Source of the DNA: CBDBUR01 sp965209065
GTDB taxonomy: Bacteria > Pseudomonadota > Alphaproteobacteria > JAPOUT01 > G958296285
Length of the DNA: 64,000 nucleotides
NCBI GenBank assembly: GCA_965209065.1
Contig: OZ242373.1
Span: 1,426,001-1,490,000 of the forward strand
Direction of reading: 5' to 3'
Position numbers and translations under genes: made by a program. Shown in pieces: positions 35,101-39,311 of the stretch; the first letter of the stretch is position 1; each line of letters begins with the position of its first letter. Under the pieces are notes generated by a model. It had not been told where the DNA came from, made no database searches, and saw only the letters and a list, made by a program, of their open reading frames with translations.

Positions 35101-35281
35101 AGCTATTCCAGCTCGTTCGCAAGCTGTCGGTATATTGTCTTATGTTATATGCGTCACTTAAATCACCCGAGCCCGAGAGAATCTCTCCCCCTCTTGGCGC
35201 GGCAGACGCACTCGCTACACAAAAAAATGCTAGAAAAGCAACGCTTAACCAGCCTTTGACGGCTATTTCTTTTATCGACAT
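17189..35281 (-). CDS. giant filamentous-haemagglutinin-like (TpsA-type) surface protein, 6030 aa, upstream tandem copy
   Basis: Complete 6030-residue reading frame. Residues 1-27 form a signal peptide ending SASA/AP. Residues about 28-260 form the two-partner-secretion domain (NPAGVEFGAG, then VNVGGLLAS), closed by ELLLDPENIVI. The remainder is predicted beta-helix passenger with very few Lys and almost no Cys. A larger module recurs about eight times (near residues 440, 820, 1375, 2425, 3545, 4017, 5617 and the C-terminus). It begins LTQ or LSQ, often has W-x-x-C with a second Cys a few residues on, and then reads G-x-F-x-I..GVLDLG..TG-x-I-x-FP. Near residue 484 an EF-hand-like loop (DTNGNGTIDAVE) is visible. 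The protein ends LTCSTATACR (Cys6023, Cys6029) with no autotransporter barrel. The Cys pairs could be disulfides. Secretion by a TpsB partner is inferred from the family; no partner gene is in view. The start is supported by AGGAGG 7 nt upstream. Confidence 0.93.
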   Translation of the reverse strand: MSIKEIAVKGWLSVAFLAFFCVASASAAPRGGEILSGSGDLSDAYNIRQYTDSLRTSWNSFDISAGEEVRIHQPSSRSSIVIGVRNGVGTQIDGTLSANGRVVLENPAGVEFGAGSVVNVGGLLASASSGSVSAQGVINAPSGEVHLKSLSKGEVVNVGGAVSADRIIVEGANEVRIGSSASLTANKEVLVGGDFQGKGDITNSQKTIVESGALITSPRVIIWSDVRTNFQGNIEAGNGFVEVSGKKSLASFDLFNVNAGELLLDPENIVITDTIPSTLPEGGSIRPLMRDGDSVAADDVGDKGETIFYIRVGHIRNYLSPFTSDGAYTPAGRTLILAANNNITVDAIIPAFKAGTPATFAAGNLTLTAGTIDINASIQLVSGDFEDIVGTNRRTVSPILTITATKGKITFGSTSFSIYADTINLSQVGEYPASLPTFRSAVPMATASSLSGATAVTPTKTDTTPQVVVKTPGAIEITIANSDTNGNGTIDAVEIIAAIEEKFDSPSGEFDVTTFDFTINTTGDVVFPTALTGIRTSGNISLTIGGTFSGGGTSLTLTTETGGTGNITLSGNFGVAGKALTITSVGQINFTGTTTLTGAAVTLTTGTASAASGAVTLVGTTSLTLIGNTFNFGTNDLTLESPMINEPTIGTRGALTIDAGAATLELQSWMDTDDRNLTLKTTGALAPVTFDIGSGTLTLAATGSGFIRLPAHPSGTTLTAGNVILTSANAQNPETNGALTITAATSISLTGMFSTGDRAMTLTATNGTISFTNADLTASAITLTQAGSFGVSTTPPATFSVKPAIYDTSANANYPPPTWASCLAADTNCNIPQVDIDITQANDITLMSVLGGFEINNLGVLNLETFNLTLITNGKIIVPSNLKKITTSGTITIVTAAGTGTTTSPSAGENGDEDVFSTGGISGLSAGDTLTIETTGGAADTVSSTPNLRIAHVFAAQVDVSGTKAHPEFNLILKTNGKLSLRQLNSSGNTVNQATIRATNLTLDARFIEGFGNNSGPGPAIKIYGTNSITFKNLVKVSTANLTQSLILNVDGVGGISYSTTGTGANAENAFSEYAVNIENTHNSTDALTIGSWALQAARTSITSTTRPVLITESVTTNILEITAPRIIFDGDADIEIKVKKTIRLNTTKNNTDMLAFANIDDDVNGSQNLTIKQEDNAVFVQFFIKGVYNLGGGTLTLDFPNLTLSGRPGSNSGAFQEINITELNARAVVLNFIADADGVNDKGYFFTSSVSGDFILTTTGTIEIKGHLEIAEIGPGAQNTGFAPNVADVSIKLTASEITFTDNPTIIVTGASSTIELTQTEAFAADIGTTSFRRGLGSISGGANAADAPAYLPILTQTGLTGGATYAAPSWGACPDGATDCLQPAHIDIAGTNITAQMITEAIEGKFEIDDDGVLDLGDSNFTLNPTGTITFPDDLLEIKTTGSISITATSVSGFAASDTIKLTTIAGTGGGNITLAGSFGIAARNLEISSAGNLTFTGTTTIIGSGITITSASATTPGTKLTIDASAGVTLAGAINVATLDIQYGDGGGSLAYTTPNLTVATLNITAGNSASEALTIASWMTGATTALTINAAGIAVSVPDISFSGKNLEIIANRISFTEATPTISAADLTLTTGDASGAAAGAVTLTATGTLDLTGNFNLNGNTLTLNAATLASDTPPTFTSRGTLIINASGALTLASWMEQSGQDLTVTATGNITLASINIGGGSLSLTTTSTGTIIVPAGNATLTATNVTLNAAAAPASNARALTINATTGTTTLIGRFRADSFTITTGTLATSGILSFNVSTLTISGLSGSFTLADWMPRDSGDELDVQIAGDIIIPAGFSTSNAGTLILKSSGGALDFQGAANLVRSTIDLQSNTADSSAANGLIQISATNLSLGGSYDFGTGNVELSFSGTFTTPTALTTDDLTITKTNAGTLTYAAWMLGSNANRNLTLTTTHLSGNITIPTSITTNGTGTLTLNATNQIRFSSASVTLSAHTLSLTARSTDTNVPAIISTGDYDVTFTARTGGLTIFATLIDLKRSGDNDATKNNLTLSAGGTIQFTKDTTIKVNDIKLGGTVNAGTLISGAVASGNGDLEINAADAIIFSSATTITGTEIRLSSAIGGTPNNTHDVQITSTGNLTLSGLIQTSGTITLKATAGNSIEYSGDTKIDGGSSISLTSSGTPAAPSAARNVTLDAEAVTLLGAINLGAGTLFIESNTVTYTTRVALTALAVDLTLNTSSFDLAAKANEWLIPATTDTDFDRSLTITTIGIGGSILLPSGARDFGTGALTLASSGTGAIIFASGAATTIKARSISLNSTTGGTQRNQDLTLETMGGDITLQGTFNIGLPASTEGDLVIIAVGGEISFTGTPAINGKTITLTQSNNKEAFNSSTSPATFNVKPAVKYTGADAADGYLVSDAWATCSTNENPGCSVPVPVRSTGEASINLATLIAGKFSIVNGVLDLGSQPLELQTGGAITFPSALLEIKTSGTITISAGSISGWGASVKLTATGEITLSGAFGVSTKALTIDAGSLTFASALIETTITGSTVSIKGTNTASTPATAKLTITATGNLTLDGPINVGTQTLALNYGTSGAGSTLTYSNSTDITFGELEITNSGTTALDIVDWMAVSDKNLTITASEATVNILAGVSLGTGNLNINTNKINFGVGFTQITAGDITLATTTAASNNAVLPPLSFTASGTLSLSGDYDFTNSTTSTNASITLSAATFAATPAPTITNVSNISLAYTGTGAFTPPTWAAIAGVDLSITADEISLPASFTIGTGDLTLTANEVSAANTVTRGALTINLAEENGTFLIETWAIVAGKNLTIDSGSVAGVTITIPAALNIGAGALSLTAATLNFGSADVAITAATITLSGSVANPANVSVSMTATGKITFTDTAGLAYDFGANTLTLSAGEFDATLTNVMLTAETLELTYTGATAFNIPAWATANITNLSVTTTEVALNVPSALNIGSGDLDLRTTTANSNGIVFARDATITAGGLTLGSSVASTLASSGASDATITFNLSGSLTAGVANDKGTISGLHTFSFAGDNNTFSISTDQSSSGLSSNSRILVGNFAITYTGAGEFDQPSLAATGGGASSITTTYSITTSTGTGISLSGSGFGAAALTITAPTVTNRSPNVGTNTGDLTLNINGATDFTIPAWAIRTGKNLTIASSTADINVPAGLVAFGNGNLTLMAMGGSAITFADGATLEGGDITLYSTTPATAAGASISITASGALDLSGSFNLGTTDLVLSYASVDATILSSLTTDSLAITSSEETIDIAGWMVPTSGRRSLSITSAGSSTAITTGININLGGGILTLVTTDFSVKTSNITLTAGAINITAKGDGTGASSAITNTSSSEGLTLSATAGNITISADNIDLRHGGEGSLNLSASGQVIFSKASVVRAHNITIGGDIRAAGADLTLNAANAIVLDASKATSITAGTITLTSTIAGATSKQNFTLTADGNINLSGLFDVGNEADGGEMNFSAGNNGDNENQSSITLNDGLTLTARSILLTQNALFPEDEPTGVTFTIFENALPNAERTGGLPQTEHDWFEFAALTYDADDENIIIADLIAGDSDQMAFRPFTFDVATGILSFGEESVRLITTGQIIFPAGITAITAASLTLEAASIGIGSGADTAPATAFSGNLAITLTANLILKGALTLGDDLTLAITARRADLSGAVITAPTFNLTDASGTSTDGDTSITAATAVVWSSGANFPAELTLATPSLVLTSTASEGPIINLRAWMVDTTANRNLSITAAGKIVEVSASANLGTGDLTINARTLLVSTAAVSITAKDISITASADGTTSGDAAIRGDQNLTLIATGDIVIAATAIHLTGGFTASTTSANGIVFSKEATTLTATNIIFGREIPASTAGGVTTEASKTGSVISARSTATVDDAEVITASDLTLTTAGAITFIGKATISGAAVSLDSAEEGSQIDADLTINATGDLTIAGMFNAGTGIIRLVAGASGGTGDIVFTPTPTLRASSIRLQQNDTPFTAGSTAPATFTTAGNAEVKPRVKYLGAGEQQVTDNDGDWFVLDTLEFAPDNGSDNVDIAALLADTNGDFSDFSINADGLLDFGTEIVTITTTGKIIFPAGIREIRAAGLVLTAASIGIGAGADDGDATAFSGDLTLTIQGRLTLNGILTMGADTSLTANVLGSTSLVGVFTAPTFNLTTNRLTIGSADVVTSISATGTNATGAVVLTTTNAVTFTAHTDGTLPTIATPNLTWSKGDSVFGETSGFTLTGGGNLTLAYTGEAAEAVVLRDWMVATDRNLSLTATGEITLATADLGAGTLTLSGLFITTGDADVVLTASAIRLTTTEETNAAISGDQDLTLIATGDITIAATAINLSGDFTASAGGNITFTKATTLASANITFGRNVPAAGDVAASVIGSTIRAQSTADGETTEHVLVFITTAAITFIGETTITGAGIGLVSLTEGAASNADLTITASNGVVLSGLFNTGTGDISVTSGADNAIRFADGTNIVETVLKGGAITLTSGTATAEGIADEGGTPAIGSGHVTVIATGAVLLGGVFDAGDGTIMISAGTTTVDQEMPINFSTTQATSISGGAVTLTATGTATSGTATASNQALTITASGELTLDGDYDLGTGALTLNYDSISAPIGDITASGGLTIISANAIEIADWMVEENRNLSITTDADITLADIDLGTGTLTLSGDFITTGTGTDTIVLTASAITLTASAESTEGTEEATAAIRGAQALTLIATGDINITATEINLTADFTASAGGNITFTKAVRLIAANITFGRSVTVESEVEGVADVTTITGSTIRAQSTEGETTTQHNLVFITTAAITFIGETTITGAAIGLISATEGAASDADLTIRASDGVALGGLFNTGTGDISVTSGADNAIRFTDEATVLKGGDITLTSGTATAEGMAEEGGTPDVGEGAVTITATGAVLLGGVLQTTGNITITAGTTTAGEEMPIHFSTTQATTISGAIVSLTATGTATSGVATASNQDLRITASGALTLAGSYNAGTGDVVLIYASLGTAPTALVTDDLTITSAAAITIAEWMVAIGRDLFLTATNEGITLADVDLGTGTLTLSGSFLATGAADVTLMASAITITTSADTTGAAAAIRNTDNQNLTLVATAGNISIGADTIDLQHGNTNTGTGDLSLSASGEIIFTKAADVKANDIAIGGVVRAQTITPATDDAEEIVAASHNLTLTANGALNFAADKPTAISGADITLASAADSTPTASGQNLTIVAATGAVALSGNIDLGRTVAAAGTTPATTGGILTITSGGDIAFSGAGTLTAEVIAITATSGQATFAGTPTIATTTFNWSQGGAFVDASPATLTVANLNLTRTADDGITFAAWMAATDRNLSIAIVPTTEGSASAVISIGSNVTLGAGNLSLSATRLSISGASIIMAGDVNIVLSGTGSEATSALAGTASLGITASGSITIHAQNINFASVDLTLTAGDDEDITFTHADGTSINAQNITIGGVVRAQSTATVNEAAVVTQENLSLIAGDTTGQINFATEKATSIFGAVITLTSPTVGTTSTQNLTVTATGNLALSGGFDVGVGRLDLIAGDERGDTGVITFADPTALTASFIKLSQDGALFPTDKPTEVTFNINVVDEDGAITSTAEGAPRISYLGAEIQGRLTWATQFALYSGDGADKNIDLMDAFEAGNPFADEDNLEDNIVDFTDEDDKDFIVNADEGGNLILPDMPITIKANRIVISADKVGTGAGGNGVTRKIVLEATEIIIIDAEIAASDNIEINAPIVIFSKTKPVTLTGMNIMIDTDEMVEMPDDVANNQNVNLIAMNDIELNNNLNIGFGTLVLRSMSDTGSVRVSQRNVRIVANRVVYDAGIQTTGGNNIVIETMNDIILTDSSVMTAGNVILRAGGSIVLPDGDVVIQAGEDIILEQRYGRRSNGNLTLTAGGDVNLIGTLYRGAGNIAITAGGAVVLTDAEALIAAQVSITQADVFSTDAPRTLFIGQNGVANAPALVYTGTAAHPIILWGASLTCSTATACR
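20261..22600 (-). repeat. two tandem internal super-repeats of about 1.17 kb in the upstream giant gene
   Basis: The equivalent of 2440-4740. Sequence at 20261 recurs at 21431 (period 1170 bp, about 390 residues). A more degenerate related unit precedes it (19540-20180). The period differs from the other copy by 36 bp, so unit length has drifted in whole codons since duplication. Confidence 0.75.
21601..26086. repeat. near-identical block shared by the two giant genes (upstream copy)
   Basis: Partner of 3744-8229, with the same length and one difference found. It covers roughly residues 3066-4560 of the 6030-aa protein, including two of the large LTQ/LQQ modules. Confidence 0.88.
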
Positions 35282-35318
35282 GGGAGATACCCTCCTGTTA
35301 TGGTATAATCAGAGAATT

Positions 35319-35348
35319 ACTCTAACACATTTATTTTCTCCGCTTCAA
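35319..35348 (-). promoter_or_regulatory. predicted sigma70-type promoter of the upstream giant gene
   Basis: Minus strand: -35 TTGAAG (35343-35348), 18-bp spacer, extended -10 TG-T-TAGAGT (hexamer 35319-35324). It matches the other copy except for one base in the -10 (A to G), which weakens the match to TATAAT. Confidence 0.45.
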
Positions 35349-35387
35349 GCAAAAAATGCTCTTTTAATTAAAAAAATAGCCGCGCCC

Positions 35388-37937
35388 CTAACCCGAAGCC
35401 GAACGCAAAAAAGACGCAGGACGCTGACCCAACAATCTGTAGTTTATGCCCCCGCCACATAAAAATGAACCCAGCAAAGCTAAGCCTATCGTGAATAATG
35501 CCACCTTAGGTAGAAAAATAAACTCCGCCAGCCACAAATACTCCACCATCCACCACGCAACCACAACGCCTATCAATAAACCTACCAAGCTCGCCGATAA
35601 GCCCAGCACAAAATACTCCACGCCTGACGCTCGCAGAATCATTCCCCTATCCGCGCCCAATACCTTGAAAATCACACTCTCAGCCCGCTTGCGCTCGAAA
35701 CTCGCCGCCTGAGACGCTATCAAAACCAATACCCCCGCTAATAACGTCCAAAAACTCGCCAGCCGACCCACCAGCGATAACTGCTCCAGCAAAGACGAAA
35801 TCACCGCTAGTGCCTCGCTCGTCTCCACCAGCACAATATCCGCGAAATTACGCGATAACTCCCCGCGCGTCCGCTTGATGAGACCCTCCTCTACACGAAA
35901 AGTGGCGAAATAACTCGCCGGTATCTCGTTGAACGGACGCGGCGAGAAGATAAACACAAAATTCATCCCTCCCTGAGACCAATCAACCGAACGCAGATTA
36001 TGTATCCGCGCCTTCACCGCAACGCCAAAAAGATTTATCGTCACGCTGTCGCCCAGCTTCAAACCCAAACCCTCCGCCACATTCGCGCTCAGCGAGACCA
36101 GAGGCGAGCCGTCATAGCCCGAATCCCACCACTCGCCCGCCGTGAGCTTGCTGTTCGGCGGCGGACGCGCGGCATAGGTCAAGCCCCTGTCTCCACGCAA
36201 AACCCACGCGATATCCTCCGCCGCTCGCTCCTTGTAGAAAGATAAAGGCTTGCCGTTGATACTCAGCAAAGGCGCGCGCAGTAAGGGAACAATGCGTATA
36301 TCCTCTATCCCCTCCCTGTTTTGTAAAAAAGCCTCCAGTTTCGGCTTTTGATCCTGCTGAATGCCCGCCACAAAGAAGCTCGGCGCACGATTCGGCAGCC
36401 CGCGCTCGATTTGGTAGCTCAAATTTCCCTCAACCAGAGCTATCGCCGTTAAAAGCGATAATCCCAGCCCCAACGCCATGATGATATTGCGGTTGTCTGA
36501 AGCAGGGCGCGTGATGTTGCTTAACGCAATCCGCCATAATGGGTTCTTAACATGCTTTATCCAGCGCAAAAACCACACAAGCATCAGCGCCATGCCGTAT
36601 AGCAGGAAAATGCTCGCCGATGCGCCCAATATAAAGTAAAGCGCAAACGAACGCTCGGGCGATAGTGCCAAAATTACCGAAAACAGAAAAGCTACCAAAA
36701 AGCCCAAAACACCCCACCACCGAAACGATAAAGTCCGCAGAAAGCCCAGCCCTAACGGCTCTATCGCCGCGCGAAATAGATGCGAGGGCGGAGTCGCTTT
36801 CGCGTAAGCCAGCGGAATCAGGCTGAAAAGAAGCGTTATCACTAAGCCATACACGCAGACTATCCCCACAACCGAAAACGAGAAAATAGGCTCGACCGCT
36901 AAGGGCAAAAGGTCTTGAACCAGCGGCAGAGCCAGAAAAGGCGCTAAAGCACCCAGAGAAATGCCGAAAATTAACGCTCCGCTCGCCATTATCAGAATTT
37001 GCGCGAGATAGCTCGCCACAAGCGTATTCTCGCGCGCACCCAAGCATTTGAGACTCGCGAGAGTCGTCCGCCGCCGCGCAAACCACACGCTCACCGCATT
37101 CGCTATCCCAACCCCGCTTACTAGAAAGGTCGTCAGCGCCGCTAAGGTCAAAAACATAGAGACACGCTCAACAAAACGGCGCAAAGAGGGCGAAGAATCA
37201 CGATAAGTGCGAACCTCCCAGCCCGCGCGGGGGAAGGCTTGCGCCGCTCGCGCCTCAAAGTCATCACGGGCGGCGGCGGGCGGGGGAGAGCGCAAAACCA
37301 GCCGTGCGCGGTAAGTGATAAGGCTACCGAGCTGAACTAGCCCAGTCGCCGCCAACCCTTGCCGCGAAATAATCAGCTTCGGCTGAAATGGCAAGCCGTC
37401 CGCCAAGCTGTCAGGCTCTTTTTCTATCACCCCAAGCAAGCGAAAGCGGGCTTTTCCAATGGAAAAAATTTCACCAACCCTGATATTCAACGCCGCGAGA
37501 AAGCTGGGAGCTGATATCACGCCATAAACCCCGCTTTTTCGCCCCAATAGGCTGGGCAACCCCTCTCTCTGCCCATTTTGTAGCGAAACCTCCCCGACAA
37601 GAGGGTAGGCATCATCAACCGCCTTCAACAAAACCGAGCCATTATGCTCTTTTGTCTGCGCCATCGCCAACATCGTGGCGGCAAAGGAAACCTCCCCGCT
37701 CTCTTTTTGGAAAAATGCCCGCTCCTGCCCGCTGAAAGCTAGGTGAATCCGCCGAACCTCAATGTCACCGCCGAGAATAGCCCGCCCCTCCTTCTGCAAC
37801 TGCGCCGTCAGCGAGGCTGTGAAAGAATTGCTCGCCGTGAGCGTAAAACTACTCAATATCAGGCAAGCGAGCGCAATATAAAAGCCCTTGATTCCGCCAC
37901 GCAGCTCGCGGAGGGCTATTTTGATGAAAAGCAGCAT
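35388..37937 (-). CDS. ybbP: ABC transporter permease, FtsX/YbbP type (COG3127-like)
   Basis: Membrane protein of 849 aa. One N-terminal transmembrane helix (about residues 15-37) is followed by a large periplasmic MacB-type domain (GGDIEVRRIHLAF region), then a block of helices at about 265-480, a second periplasmic domain (about 490-720), and C-terminal helices ending near residue 845. This is the duplicated FtsX layout of YbbP, which is about 800 aa in E. coli. The start codon shares one base with the stop of the ATPase gene upstream, so the two are translationally coupled. Order and orientation (esterase tesA divergent from ybbA-ybbP) match the well-known tesA-ybbA-ybbP arrangement. The substrate is not established; a role in moving lipids or lipoproteins in the envelope is a family-level inference. 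The 106-nt gap to the giant adhesin gene downstream holds that gene's promoter. Confidence 0.9.
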   Translation of the reverse strand: MLLFIKIALRELRGGIKGFYIALACLILSSFTLTASNSFTASLTAQLQKEGRAILGGDIEVRRIHLAFSGQERAFFQKESGEVSFAATMLAMAQTKEHNGSVLLKAVDDAYPLVGEVSLQNGQREGLPSLLGRKSGVYGVISAPSFLAALNIRVGEIFSIGKARFRLLGVIEKEPDSLADGLPFQPKLIISRQGLAATGLVQLGSLITYRARLVLRSPPPAAARDDFEARAAQAFPRAGWEVRTYRDSSPSLRRFVERVSMFLTLAALTTFLVSGVGIANAVSVWFARRRTTLASLKCLGARENTLVASYLAQILIMASGALIFGISLGALAPFLALPLVQDLLPLAVEPIFSFSVVGIVCVYGLVITLLFSLIPLAYAKATPPSHLFRAAIEPLGLGFLRTLSFRWWGVLGFLVAFLFSVILALSPERSFALYFILGASASIFLLYGMALMLVWFLRWIKHVKNPLWRIALSNITRPASDNRNIIMALGLGLSLLTAIALVEGNLSYQIERGLPNRAPSFFVAGIQQDQKPKLEAFLQNREGIEDIRIVPLLRAPLLSINGKPLSFYKERAAEDIAWVLRGDRGLTYAARPPPNSKLTAGEWWDSGYDGSPLVSLSANVAEGLGLKLGDSVTINLFGVAVKARIHNLRSVDWSQGGMNFVFIFSPRPFNEIPASYFATFRVEEGLIKRTRGELSRNFADIVLVETSEALAVISSLLEQLSLVGRLASFWTLLAGVLVLIASQAASFERKRAESVIFKVLGADRGMILRASGVEYFVLGLSASLVGLLIGVVVAWWMVEYLWLAEFIFLPKVALFTIGLALLGSFLCGGGINYRLLGQRPASFLRSASG

Positions 37938-38629
37938 CAGGTGGTGAGCCTGCCGTTATCCATCACCAAAACTCGGTCGCACCGCCGCGCGAGCGCCTCA
38001 TCGTGCGTCACCAAAATCAAACAGCTATTATTCTGCTTTTGGATAGAAAAAAGCAAATCGGCAATACTATTAGAGTTTTTTTTGTCTAAATTGCCAGTTG
38101 GCTCGTCCGCAAGGAGAATATCGGGTTGCGCGATAATCGCGCGCGCCAAGCCGACCCTTTGCTGCTCCCCACCCGACATTTGACTCGGATAGTGGTGAAG
38201 GCGGTCGGCTAACCCGACCTGCTCTAACATCACTTTCGCCCGCGCATGAGCATCACGCGCACCCAGAAATTCTAGCGGAAGAGCGCAGTTTTCAAGCGCG
38301 GTCATCGTCGGGATAAGGTGAAAAGACTGGAACACTATCCCAATATGGCGCGACCGAAAGCGCGCGCGCGCGTCCTCGTTCATCTTAACAATATCCTCAT
38401 TGGCAACAATAATGCTCCCCCCGCTTGGAGAATCCAGCCCAGCGATAAGCATAATCAAAGACGACTTGCCCGAACCACTAGGACCCGTAATAGCAATCGA
38501 CTCGTTGGCTGACGCGTCAAGGGAAATGTCGCTTAAAATTTTTATTTCGTGTGAAGGACCTTTTAGTGTAAAATCTACATTTTTCAACGAAAGGGCTTTA
38601 TCAATGGCAACTTCTTTTAACTCTGTCAT
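37937..38629 (-). CDS. ybbA: ABC transporter ATP-binding protein, LolD/YbbA family
   Basis: A 230-aa nucleotide-binding subunit. Visible in order: Walker A GPSGSGKSS, Q-loop IVFQSFHL, signature MSGGEQQRVGLARA, Walker B ILLADEPTGNLD, H-switch LVTHDEA. It pairs with the downstream permease, overlapping by one base. The frame can be extended upstream to 38713, but those 28 residues do not resemble the family and lie inside the divergent esterase gene; MTELKEVAI at 38629 gives the usual length. Even so, this start lies 26 bases inside the esterase coding region, and no good ribosome site precedes it. Confidence in the product is high and in the exact start moderate. Confidence 0.9.
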   Translation of the reverse strand: MTELKEVAIDKALSLKNVDFTLKGPSHEIKILSDISLDASANESIAITGPSGSGKSSLIMLIAGLDSPSGGSIIVANEDIVKMNEDARARFRSRHIGIVFQSFHLIPTMTALENCALPLEFLGARDAHARAKVMLEQVGLADRLHHYPSQMSGGEQQRVGLARAIIAQPDILLADEPTGNLDKKNSNSIADLLFSIQKQNNSCLILVTHDEALARRCDRVLVMDNGRLTT

Positions 38630-39311
38630 AAGCAGGAGTATAGCACAGGTTTTCTGCCTATTGCTACTAACAGCAGGCGGCGTGGCAGCATCGGCGGAGG
38701 CGAGGCAAAACATTTTGATTTATGGCGATAGCCTGTCCGCCGGCTATGGATTAGCCTCTAATGAGGGATTTGCCCCCCAGCTAGAGCAGGCACTCAAGGC
38801 GAAGGGCAAGCGCATTAAAATATTTAACGCCAGCCAGTCGGGCGAAACAACACGCGGCGGGCTCGCGCGCTTGAAATGGACGCTCGACAACTTGCCCGCA
38901 ATGCATATCGCCATTATCGAGCTCGGGGCGAACGATGCCCTGCGCACGCTATCACCGCAACGCACAAAAGAAAATTTAAGCAAAATGATAGCCATTCTAC
39001 AAAAACGCAAGATAAAGGTCTTATTGACAGGCATGCTCGCCCCGCCCAATTTGGGCGAGGTCTATGGTAAAGCCTTTAACAGCCTCTACCCCGCCCTAGC
39101 GAAAAACTATAAAGTTAGGCTTTACCCCTTCTTTTTAGAGGAAGTCGCCACAAAAAGAGCCCTCAACCTAAAAGATGGCATTCACCCTAACGCAAAGGGA
39201 GTGAAAATAATTGTTTCAAACATTATGCCTTTCGTGTTAGAAACTTTAGAATCTCGCATAAACGAGAAAGCAAACGGGGGAAAAACTAATGGAATATCGT
39301 CCTTTAGGTAG
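38604..39311 (+). CDS. tesA: arylesterase / lysophospholipase L1-like SGNH hydrolase
   Basis: A 235-aa exported serine hydrolase. A hydrophobic signal peptide (VFCLLLLTAGGVAASAEA) precedes the block-I motif IYGDSLSAGYG with nucleophile Ser43. Block III reads ELGANDALR, and block V DGIHPNAKG supplies Asp191 and His194. Family members hydrolyse thioesters, lysophospholipids and aryl esters in the periplasm. The start at 38604 follows AAAGGG at 8 nt; an in-frame extension to 38400 would run through the ATPase gene and destroy the signal peptide, so it was rejected. The 5' end overlaps the divergent ybbA by 26 bp and the 3' end overlaps the next gene by 23 bp. Confidence 0.9.
   Translation: MATSFNSVISRSIAQVFCLLLLTAGGVAASAEARQNILIYGDSLSAGYGLASNEGFAPQLEQALKAKGKRIKIFNASQSGETTRGGLARLKWTLDNLPAMHIAIIELGANDALRTLSPQRTKENLSKMIAILQKRKIKVLLTGMLAPPNLGEVYGKAFNSLYPALAKNYKVRLYPFFLEEVATKRALNLKDGIHPNAKGVKIIVSNIMPFVLETLESRINEKANGGKTNGISSFR

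Larger units (their letters stand above)
17813..35356 (-). repeat. tandem duplication, upstream unit (part matching the downstream unit in view)
   Basis: Counterpart of 1-17146. The shared sequence on the promoter side ends at 35356 (A-run after GCTTCAAGC), the same point at which it ends at 17146. Bases 17147-17188, between the stop of this copy and the promoter of the next, are a short unique spacer with no convincing terminator hairpin. Confidence 0.93.

Noticed and set aside
1..35281. CRISPR or satellite-like array suggested by dense short repeats
   Set aside because: The repetition is protein-coding beta-helix repeats in one uninterrupted frame; there are no fixed-length identical repeats with unique spacers.
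17189..35281. Classical autotransporter (type Va) reading of the giant proteins
   Set aside because: The complete copy lacks any C-terminal beta-barrel and has the N-terminal TPS domain, which points to two-partner secretion.
38400..38603. 68-residue N-terminal extension of the tesA frame
   Set aside because: It overlaps the ATPase gene antisense, and using it would bury the signal peptide; ATG 38604 has its own ribosome site.
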